Of a DNA stretch of 13,085 bases, positions 6,834-13,085 are shown one piece after another (position 1 is the stretch's first letter; each line of letters begins with the position of its first letter). Location of the stretch: the NCBI GenBank assembly GCA_013003805.1, contig JABDII010000255.1:1-13085 (forward strand). Reading direction: 5' to 3'. The notes below the pieces were generated by a model that did no database searches, was not told the origin of the DNA, and was given only the letters and a program-made list of their open reading frames with translations. The position numbers and the translations under genes were made by a program. The DNA comes from Gemmatimonadales bacterium. Lineage in GTDB: Bacteria > Gemmatimonadota > Gemmatimonadetes > Gemmatimonadales > GWC2-71-9.

Positions 6834-8478
6834 CGTCGGGCGGCTGAACTCAGCGGAGTGGCGGCGGTCCGCCATTCCGCTCTTCGTGTTCGTTCTCGGT
6901 ATCCTCCTCCTCAGCCTCGGCATTTGGGCCGAGGGAGGCGTGACCCATGTAGACGAACACGGGCGCAGCTTTCGCATTCCTCTCGCGATGCTCGGACGCG
7001 ACAGCTGGTTGACGCCTTGGGTGGATGGAGGGCCCGCGCTTCGAAAACCCCCGCTGGTGTACTGGCTCATCCTCGGCAACTACAAGCTCTTGGGCGTGAG
7101 CCTCTGGAGCGCCCGGTTGTGGCCCGTCATCCTGGCGTCAGGCTTTGCCGCCTGCTGTTCGCTGATCCACCGAGAAGTGTCGAAGAGCGATGGCCTTCTG
7201 GCGGGCCTGCTCGCCCTGGCCTCATTCGGCGTGGCCTACTATGGCCGTATGGCCCTGCTCGACATGCCGGTCGCGTTCTTCACCACATTGACGATTTGGC
7301 TTGCGCTCAAATGGGGAAAGACCGGGAGGGTCGGGTGGATTCTGGCCGCGGGGCTCGCCCTGGGCTTGGGGTTCATGACGAAGGGCCCGATCGTGTTCCT
7401 CACGGTTGGGACCACAGCCCTCGCGGCGTTGGTGGCATTCGACAAATGGCACTTCGTCCGATCCCATTGGCGTCAGGTCCTCGCAGCGTTGGTGGTGTGC
7501 CTCGCGATGAGCATGTGGTGGCCACTCCTCATGGCAGCACGATGGCCGACCTTCGTCGCAACGGCGAGCAAAGAGACGATCGGATTGAGATCGGTCGGAC
7601 GCTTTGCGCCTTCATCACAGATCCTGGTAGGAACCCTGGGTCTGATCTTCCCCTGGACGTTGGTGTTGATCGGCGCCTTGGTGTCGTTCGTGGTCTCGTG
7701 GAAGAGACGCCCCAGTTGGTTTACTACTGATTGGTGGCTGGTCCTGTGGCTCGTGCTCGGCATTATCCCGTTCCTCTTCTTCAAGACGTATGATCGATAT
7801 CTCATCCCGCTCCTTCCTGCGATGTGCGCTTTGGGCGCCGGATGGCTCGAACGAGCGGTAGGACGTGCTCCAGGGATCCTGACCAGCCTGACTCTCACCA
7901 TCGGGAGTCTCAGCGCGTTACCCTTCGCCTTCCTGGGCCTGTGGTTTGGCTTGGGCGTGGTGTGGTCGATCATCAGCTTGATGCTTGCGATGACGCTCGC
8001 CATCATGGCATGGAGACGCGTGGGAGCCCGAGTTGTAGCCGCTGCGGTGGCGATCCATCTGACCGTGCTCATCGGGGGCCTTTATCCCTCGTTCGGCATC
8101 TACGAGCTGCCAGCTGGCCTCCGCGAGACAGTCGGACAACGCCCGGTAGCACAGTTTGAGACCAAACGGCCGCGATTGCTCCCGACGCGACTTGGCCGAC
8201 CGGTGCTCCGCGTGCGCTCCGCGAACATCCAGGAGCGGCTGTTTGGGCAAGCGTCTGAAGTGGTGGTCTTTCTGATGGAGTCCAAGGAAGAGAAGTTCGT
8301 CGAGCGAGTGCTGGAGCTCGGAGCGACGTACCGAGAATTGGGTCACTTCTCGGACTTCACGAGAAATACCACCTGGGACGATTGGAGGCATGCCATCGCG
8401 ACCCGCTCCCTGGCGGGCGTGAAGACATCGTTCCGCTACTACCTGGTGAGACCAAACCGCGGTGGCCTCGGAGGCTGA
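6802..8478 (+). CDS. ArnT/PMT-like integral membrane glycosyltransferase (GT39/GT83 class)
   Basis: This is a polytopic inner-membrane protein of about 558 residues that would move a sugar from a polyprenyl-phosphate donor to an acceptor on the periplasmic side. The first outside loop has the Asp-Glu pair (HVDEHGR, residues 49-55), matching the catalytic region of ArnT/PMT enzymes, followed by SWLTPWVDG and RKPPLVYWL (81-89), the spacing seen in ArnT relatives. YYGRMALLDMP and GFMTKGP also fit the family. Roughly ten to twelve hydrophobic helices follow, then a soluble C-terminal region of about 140 residues. The ATG at 6802 overlaps the LAB-N gene by 32 bases; a GTG at 6826 would give an 8-base overlap and a 550-residue product, and neither has a strong ribosome-binding site. 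The acceptor may be lipid A, but a protein or another glycolipid is possible. Confidence 0.87.
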   Translation: MPSGTTAPVLDVGRLNSAEWRRSAIPLFVFVLGILLLSLGIWAEGGVTHVDEHGRSFRIPLAMLGRDSWLTPWVDGGPALRKPPLVYWLILGNYKLLGVSLWSARLWPVILASGFAACCSLIHREVSKSDGLLAGLLALASFGVAYYGRMALLDMPVAFFTTLTIWLALKWGKTGRVGWILAAGLALGLGFMTKGPIVFLTVGTTALAALVAFDKWHFVRSHWRQVLAALVVCLAMSMWWPLLMAARWPTFVATASKETIGLRSVGRFAPSSQILVGTLGLIFPWTLVLIGALVSFVVSWKRRPSWFTTDWWLVLWLVLGIIPFLFFKTYDRYLIPLLPAMCALGAGWLERAVGRAPGILTSLTLTIGSLSALPFAFLGLWFGLGVVWSIISLMLAMTLAIMAWRRVGARVVAAAVAIHLTVLIGGLYPSFGIYELPAGLRETVGQRPVAQFETKRPRLLPTRLGRPVLRVRSANIQERLFGQASEVVVFLMESKEEKFVERVLELGATYRELGHFSDFTRNTTWDDWRHAIATRSLAGVKTSFRYYLVRPNRGGLGG

Positions 8479-8492
8479 CCCTCGCGTCAGCA

Positions 8493-8513
8493 CCGGGGCC
8501 GGCCTGGCTTTTT
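8493..8513 (+). terminator. Possible intrinsic terminator after the glycosyltransferase cassette
   Basis: CCGGG (8493-8497) can pair with CCTGG (8503-8507), with one G-U pair and a five-base loop, and a run of five T follows at 8509-8513. It lies 15 bases after the stop of the ArnT-like gene and about 50 bases before the tldD-like start. The stem is short, so termination may be partial. It would separate the glycosylation cassette from the TldD/TldE unit. Confidence 0.4.
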
Positions 8514-8562
8514 CCGCTCCCGTCGACGTTCTTTCTCTAGCCCAAAACCTCGGGGACCCATC

Positions 8563-10194
8563 GTGCAACGTCGTGACTTCCTGCAGCACAGTACTTTCGC
8601 CGTCGGCGCTCTCTCGATTCCCGCCTGGAGCAATGGTGTCGGCGACTGGTTCGGGGCGCTCACCCCCATTCCCACCGCGGACAAGAAACGCCTGGCCGAT
8701 GTCGCACTCGACGCTGCACGATCCGCCGGTGCGCGCTACGCCGACGTTCGGATCGGCCGGTACCTGAACGAATCGCTCGCCGCCCGGGAAACCAAAATCC
8801 AGCGGATCACCAGCTCGGAATCTTTTGGTGCCGGTATTCGCGTCATCGCGAACGGGACCTGGGGTTTTGCGGCCACCAACGACGTGACCGAGGACGGGAT
8901 CGCCGCGACCGCGCGTGAGGCCGTGGCGATGGCCAAGGCCAACGCGGTCCTCCAAACGGAACCGGTCACGCTCGCGCCCCAGCATGGATACGGGGAGGTC
9001 TCGTGGCGCACGCCGATCGAAATCAACAGCTTCGAAGTGCCGGTCAGCCAGAAGGTCGACCTCTTGCTCGAAACCAATAACGCAGCGCTCACCGCGGGCG
9101 CGAGTTTCATCAACTCGGCGCTCTATTTGGTCAACGAGCAGAAGTACTTCGCGTCCAGCGAGGGGTCGTACATCGACCAAGACGTGCACCGACTCCGTCC
9201 GGCATTTACCGCCACGGTGGTGGACCCGGAATCGGGCAAGTTCGCGACCCGTGCATCCTTGGGAGAGCCCATGGGCATGGGCTTCGAGTACCTCTCCGGG
9301 CGGGCCGCCGGCAAGATCGACGGACCCGTCACGACCGTCTATGGCAGGTACTACGACATGGTCGAGGACGCACGCAGCGCCGCGACACAGGCCCGCGAGA
9401 AGCACGCGGCCAAGTCCGTGACGGCCGGCGCGTACGACCTGGTCCTCGATCCGAACCACCTCTGGCTCACGATTCACGAATCGGTCGGGCATCCGCTCGA
9501 GCTGGATCGCGTGCTCGGCTACGAGGCCAACTATGCCGGAACCAGCTTCGCCACGTTGGACAAGTGGGAGAGCAAGAGTTTCCGGTACGGCAGCCCCATC
9601 GTGAACTTCGTTGCCGACAAGACCCAGCCGACATCACTTGCCGCCGTCGGCTACGATGACGAAGGCGTTCAGACCAAACAGTGGGATCTCGTTCGGGACG
9701 GGATCCTGGTCAACTATCAAGCCACGCGCGATCAGGTACACATCCTGGGCGAAACCGAGGGCCAGGGATGCTCCTACGCCGACAACTGGAGCTCGATACA
9801 GTTCCAGCGAATGCCGAATGTGTCGCTCGAGCCTGGGAAGGACCCGCTCGCTGTGCGTGACATGATCGCCGGTGTCGAGAAGGGGATCTACATCTTGGGC
9901 CGCGGCTCGTATTCCATCGACCAGCAGCGGTACAATTTCCAGTTCGGCGGGCAGCTGTTCTACGAAATCACCAACGGCCAGATCAGCGGGATGCTCAAGG
10001 ACGTGGCCTATCAGTCCAACACCCAGGCGTTCTGGAACGCATGCAGCCAAATCTGCGACCAGCGTGATTATCGGCTGGGCGGGTCGTTCTTCGACGGGAA
10101 GGGTCAGCCCGGGCAAGTGAGCGCCGTCTCGCACGGGACATCGACCGCACGCTTCGATGGGGTAAGCGTGCTCAACACCGCAAGGAAGGTCTGA
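8563..10194 (+). CDS. TldD-like metalloprotease with Tat signal
   Basis: This is the catalytic-type member of the TldD/PmbA (peptidase U62) family, 543 residues. TldD-TldE complexes are zinc proteases that cleave flexible peptides, for example in microcin B17 maturation and CcdA turnover. The family zinc motif HExxxH is present as HESVGHPLE (305-313). The GTG start at 8563 gives MQRRDFLQ followed by a hydrophobic stretch to about residue 22, a good twin-arginine signal; E. coli TldD is cytoplasmic and has none. At the C-terminus, FFDGKGQPGQ places Asp511 where, by eye, the third zinc ligand (Cys454 of E. coli TldD) would fall. Shine-Dalgarno support is weak (GGGGA about six bases upstream). 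The TldE-like gene follows after two bases, so the pair is surely co-expressed. The family is certain; substrate and periplasmic location are inferred. Confidence 0.9.
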   Translation: MQRRDFLQHSTFAVGALSIPAWSNGVGDWFGALTPIPTADKKRLADVALDAARSAGARYADVRIGRYLNESLAARETKIQRITSSESFGAGIRVIANGTWGFAATNDVTEDGIAATAREAVAMAKANAVLQTEPVTLAPQHGYGEVSWRTPIEINSFEVPVSQKVDLLLETNNAALTAGASFINSALYLVNEQKYFASSEGSYIDQDVHRLRPAFTATVVDPESGKFATRASLGEPMGMGFEYLSGRAAGKIDGPVTTVYGRYYDMVEDARSAATQAREKHAAKSVTAGAYDLVLDPNHLWLTIHESVGHPLELDRVLGYEANYAGTSFATLDKWESKSFRYGSPIVNFVADKTQPTSLAAVGYDDEGVQTKQWDLVRDGILVNYQATRDQVHILGETEGQGCSYADNWSSIQFQRMPNVSLEPGKDPLAVRDMIAGVEKGIYILGRGSYSIDQQRYNFQFGGQLFYEITNGQISGMLKDVAYQSNTQAFWNACSQICDQRDYRLGGSFFDGKGQPGQVSAVSHGTSTARFDGVSVLNTARKV

Positions 10195-10196
10195 CC

Positions 10197-11513
10197 ATGA
10201 CGCTGTTCTCCGAAACCGACGCGCGCCGCTTGCTCGAACGGATGCTGGCGTTCTCCCGGGCCGACTCATGCGAGGCCCGGCTCACGGGACGGCACGGCGG
10301 CAACATCCGCTATGCGCGAAACACGGTTACGACGAGCGGACGCGTAGCGAACGCCACGCTGAGTGTGGTATCCACCTTCGGCCAGCGAACCGGCACCGCC
10401 TCGATCAATGAATTCGACGACGAAAGCCTGGAACGGGTGGTACGCCGCGCCGAGGAGCTGGCACGGCTCGCGCCCGAGAACCCAGAGTTCATGCCGTTTC
10501 TCGGCCCCCAGACCTATCTCGAGACCTCACCGTGGGCCGAGGCCACCGCCACGATCACCCCGGAATTTCGAGCCCGCGCCGCCGCGGCAGGGATTGCGGG
10601 CGCTACATCGAGTGGCCTCGCGGCCGCGGGGTTCCTTCAGGACAACGCGTCGACCCGAGCCTTGATGAACACCAATCGGCTCTTCGCCTACTCCAAGAGC
10701 ACCGGCGTCAACTTCTCGGTAACCGCCCGCACGGCCGATGGAACGGGCTCGGGGTGGGTCGGGCGGAGCTACAACGACGTGTCGAAGCTCGACGTCGCCG
10801 CGGCGTCGGAAATCGCTCTTCAGAAGGCCATCGCGTCGCAGAATCCCGTGGCACTCGAGCCAGGGCAGTATACGGCGATCCTCGAACCGGATGCGTCGGC
10901 ACCACTGATTCGCAACATGCTGTTCAACATGGATGCCCGGCGGGCCGACGAAGGGCGGAGCTTCCTGTCGATGCCGGGTGGCGGGACCAAGTTGGGGGAA
11001 CGCGTCTTGGGCGACGGTGTGACGATCTCTTCCGACCCCACCAACCCGGAGGTTCCAACGACGGCCTGGGCCTCCGACGGCCGGCCGCTCACACCGGTTA
11101 CCTGGGTCGACAACGGCGTCGTCACCTCCCTGTTCTACTCCCGATTCTGGGCCCAACAACAGGGGGTGGTGGCTACGGTCCCGCCGTCGAACATCATCAT
11201 GTCGGGCGGACCGGATTCACTCCAGGACCTCATTCGCGGCACCGATCGAGGCGTGCTCGTGACGCGGACCTGGTACATTCGGACCGTCGACCCTCAGACG
11301 CTGTTGTATACGGGACTGACCCGAGACGGGACCTTCTGGGTCGAAGGCGGGGAAATCCGCCACGCCATCAAGAACTTCCGATTCAACGAGAGTCCGGTAG
11401 CCATTCTGAACAACGTGGACGCACTCGGCCGCCCGGTCCGGACCGGTGGGAGCCTGATCCCCCCAATGCGCGTGCGAAACTTCACCTTCTCGAGCCTTTC
11501 CGATGCCGTTTAA
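10197..11513 (+). CDS. TldE/PmbA-like subunit (TldD/PmbA family)
   Basis: This 438-residue protein is the second TldD/PmbA family member of the pair and the likely non-catalytic partner. It has the family architecture: an N-terminal domain with RLTGRHGGNIRYARN-like sequence (about residues 28-42) and a C-terminal domain with GDGVTISSDPTNP, SNIIMSGG and TRTWYIRTVDPQTLLYTGLT. It lacks HExxxH, as expected for TldE. It has no signal peptide, in contrast to the TldD-like gene two bases upstream. The ATG at 10197 has GGAAGG about eight bases before it, inside the end of the upstream gene. If the two form the usual complex in the envelope, this subunit would have to travel folded with its Tat-bearing partner; that is inference. 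Confidence 0.9.
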   Translation: MTLFSETDARRLLERMLAFSRADSCEARLTGRHGGNIRYARNTVTTSGRVANATLSVVSTFGQRTGTASINEFDDESLERVVRRAEELARLAPENPEFMPFLGPQTYLETSPWAEATATITPEFRARAAAAGIAGATSSGLAAAGFLQDNASTRALMNTNRLFAYSKSTGVNFSVTARTADGTGSGWVGRSYNDVSKLDVAAASEIALQKAIASQNPVALEPGQYTAILEPDASAPLIRNMLFNMDARRADEGRSFLSMPGGGTKLGERVLGDGVTISSDPTNPEVPTTAWASDGRPLTPVTWVDNGVVTSLFYSRFWAQQQGVVATVPPSNIIMSGGPDSLQDLIRGTDRGVLVTRTWYIRTVDPQTLLYTGLTRDGTFWVEGGEIRHAIKNFRFNESPVAILNNVDALGRPVRTGGSLIPPMRVRNFTFSSLSDAV

Positions 11514-11514
11514 C

Positions 11515-12048
11515 ATGAGCAGACACGCGCGGGCCGCCGCCTGGGGCATGCTGGCCTGCCTCACCGTATTCATTTCGACCCAGGCCTCGGCCCAGGCGCG
11601 CCGCGGCCGTGCACGGAATACCCTCGAGCGGACCGCCGAGATCGGTATCCGAACCGGATACGACTTCGACGCCGACGATTGGGCGCTCGGCCTTCAGGCT
11701 CGGTTCCCGCTCACAGCAATCCTCGAGTTCATTCCGAGCGGGGATTTCTTCTTGGTGGAAAACGGGACCAGCTTCCAGGTGAACGCCGACTTCGCCTTCC
11801 CGCTCGCGCCACGAGGAGCGCTCTACGGCGGCGCAGGGGCCGGCTTCTTCGTGCGTGATCCCGGCCTACCGGGGGCCGAGACGTCGACGGAGCTCGGACT
11901 CAATCTCCTGGCCGGACTCGAGCCGGGCCGGTTGCGGGGGTCCCGGATTCGCTGGTTCGTGGAAGCCCGCTGGTTCGTAATCGAAGGCGACAACCCATTT
12001 CGACTGGCGGCAGGGGTCAACTTCCCACTGGGCCGCGGAGGACGCTGA
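11515..12048 (+). CDS. Small secreted beta-barrel-like protein, predicted outer membrane
   Basis: I cannot name a specific family. From the ATG at 11515 the protein has 177 residues, with a clear signal peptide (charged start, hydrophobic core, TQASAQA cleavage region near residue 26). The mature part alternates polar and hydrophobic or aromatic residues in short segments, for example EIGIRTGYDF, WALGLQARF, FQVNADFAF, YGGAGAGFFV, RWFVEARWFV and FRLAAGVNF, and ends in a glycine/arginine-rich tail. This resembles a small eight-stranded outer-membrane barrel. The start lies one base after the TldE-like stop; an ATG at 11503 would overlap that gene by 11 bases and adds four residues. Co-transcription with the tldDE-like pair is likely, but no functional link can be shown. 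Confidence 0.75.
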   Translation: MSRHARAAAWGMLACLTVFISTQASAQARRGRARNTLERTAEIGIRTGYDFDADDWALGLQARFPLTAILEFIPSGDFFLVENGTSFQVNADFAFPLAPRGALYGGAGAGFFVRDPGLPGAETSTELGLNLLAGLEPGRLRGSRIRWFVEARWFVIEGDNPFRLAAGVNFPLGRGGR

Positions 12049-12086
12049 CCTCCTACCGACCGGCTCGCACCAGCGGGGCCACCCCA

Positions 12087-13085
12087 CTACGGGATGGCGA
12101 TCATCACCCGCCCGTCCACCGCCTTCGCCCCATCCGTGAAGGCCAGCAGTGGATTGATGTCGAGCTCGCTTATCTCCTTGTTATCCGCTGCGAGCTGTGA
12201 GACGCGGAGCAGAATCTCCTCCAGCGCACTGAGATCCGCGGGACCCTGCCCGCGGATGCCCTCGAGGATCTGGAACCCTCGGAGCCCCCGCACCATGTCT
12301 CGCGCGTCGTTCTGCGACAGCGGAGCGATGCGGAAGACCACGTCCCGAACGGCCTCCACCAGTACTCCGCCCAATCCGAACATGATCATCGGTCCAAAGG
12401 ACGCATCGCGGTTCACACCGACGATGGTCTCGCGACCTCCCTTCACCATTCGCTGAACTAACACGCCGGTGATCGTTGCCTCCGGGTTTCGCTGCTCGAC
12501 GTTGCCGACGATTTGCCCAAACGCTTCGCGGACCTCGTCAGCCTCGTCGCAGCCGAGCACGACGCCTCCGACGTCGGTCTTATGAATGATCTCCGGCGAG
12601 ACGATCTTCATCGCCACCGGATACCCGAGTTCTTCTGCCATCTTCACCGCGTCGTCGGGGCTGGTGGCGAGCCGAGCGGGCGCCACGGGTATCCCGTAGG
12701 CATCGAAGAGGTCGAGCGTGTCGATCTCACTCAGCTTGTTGAGGCCGCCAGCGACGGCCCGGTCGATGATACCGCGCGCTCGCGTGCTATCAACCGAGTA
12801 GGTTGGCGTCTCGAGCGCCGGGCGCTCGCTCCATTCCCGGTACCGGCACAGGGTCGCCAACGCACGCGCTGCCGACTCGGGGAAGATGTAGGCGGGGATG
12901 CCGACCTCGTGGAGCTCCGCCTTTCCCTGGGGCAGTCCTTCCCGCCCCATGAGCACGCCCAGTACCGGCTTGTCCTTATGCCTCGTACCAATCTCAGCGA
13001 TGGCCTCGGCCACATCTGCTTGCTTGATGCCGAGTGGCGGCACGAAGATGGCCAGGGCGGAGTCGATCTTGGGATCGGTCAAGAG
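12087..13085 (-). CDS. ADP-forming acyl-CoA synthetase (acetate-CoA ligase family), C-terminal part
   Basis: The frame stays open through the right edge, so the 5' part is missing; the TTG at 13082 is not a credible start because the family motif continues upstream (LLTDPKIDSALAIFVPP). NDP-forming acyl-CoA synthetases convert acyl-CoA, ADP and phosphate to acid, CoA and ATP, or the reverse. Visible are part of the CoA-ligase domain (IFVPP; KPVLGVLMGREGLP) and the ATP-grasp domain with LFDAYGIPVAPARL, GYPVAMKIVSPEIIHKTDVG (a 20-residue hallmark), FGLGGVLVEAV and the metal-site ELDINPLL near the end. The N-terminal CoA-binding domain and the phosphorylated-histidine loop lie outside the window. 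Substrate range cannot be judged. The gene converges on the barrel-protein gene with a 38-base gap that shows only a 4-bp GGGG/CCCC stem and no T-run. Confidence 0.88.
   Translation of the reverse strand, partial: LLTDPKIDSALAIFVPPLGIKQADVAEAIAEIGTRHKDKPVLGVLMGREGLPQGKAELHEVGIPAYIFPESAARALATLCRYREWSERPALETPTYSVDSTRARGIIDRAVAGGLNKLSEIDTLDLFDAYGIPVAPARLATSPDDAVKMAEELGYPVAMKIVSPEIIHKTDVGGVVLGCDEADEVREAFGQIVGNVEQRNPEATITGVLVQRMVKGGRETIVGVNRDASFGPMIMFGLGGVLVEAVRDVVFRIAPLSQNDARDMVRGLRGFQILEGIRGQGPADLSALEEILLRVSQLAADNKEISELDINPLLAFTDGAKAVDGRVMIAIP

Noticed and set aside
7918..9492. A 524-codon minus-strand open frame
   Set aside because: It runs antisense across the end of the ArnT-like gene, the terminator candidate and half of the tldD-like gene. 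It has no recognisable motif, and both plus-strand genes are well supported.
12049..12086. A bidirectional terminator between the convergent genes
   Set aside because: Only a 4-bp GGGG/CCCC stem with a three-base loop is visible, with no T-run on either strand.

Overview
The window is a gene-dense, GC-rich stretch of bacterial chromosome. Ten protein genes are packed with very short gaps or small overlaps. A Tat-type signal peptide, a small predicted outer-membrane barrel and a lipid-A-type glycosylation cassette point to a Gram-negative (diderm) organism. A lineage such as Gemmatimonadota would fit the overall style, but that is only an impression. I see no rRNA, tRNA, CRISPR array, insertion sequence or other sign of a mobile element.

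Region 1 (1-5567, minus strand) is an ergothioneine operon. It reads egtB, egtD, egtA, then an ABC ATPase, then a fused substrate-binding/permease protein that runs off the left edge. EgtD would trimethylate histidine to hercynine. EgtA would make gamma-glutamylcysteine. EgtB would join the two oxidatively into a sulfoxide. The adjoining transporter belongs to the quaternary-amine (OpuB/OpuC/EgtUV) class, so it is a good candidate for uptake of ergothioneine or a related betaine. Four of the five genes overlap a neighbour by 4 or 8 bases, which suggests translational coupling. EgtC and EgtE, which complete the mycobacterial pathway, are not in the window. The transporter protein has its binding domain before its membrane domain, the reverse of the characterised EgtU.

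Region 2 (5568-5814) is a 247-base divergent intergenic region. It holds a near-perfect 10-bp inverted repeat and a weak promoter-like match facing egtB.

Region 3 (5815-8478, plus strand) is a three-gene cassette: a family-2 polyprenyl-phosphate-type glycosyltransferase, a small LAB-N membrane protein, and an ArnT/PMT-like membrane glycosyltransferase. Together they look like a system that charges a lipid carrier with a sugar and transfers it to an envelope acceptor such as lipid A. A possible terminator follows.

Region 4 (8563-12048, plus strand) encodes a TldD-like metalloprotease with a Tat signal, a TldE/PmbA-like partner without a signal, and a small secreted beta-barrel-like protein.

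Region 5 (12087-13085, minus strand) is the C-terminal part of an ADP-forming acyl-CoA synthetase, convergent with region 4 and cut by the right edge.
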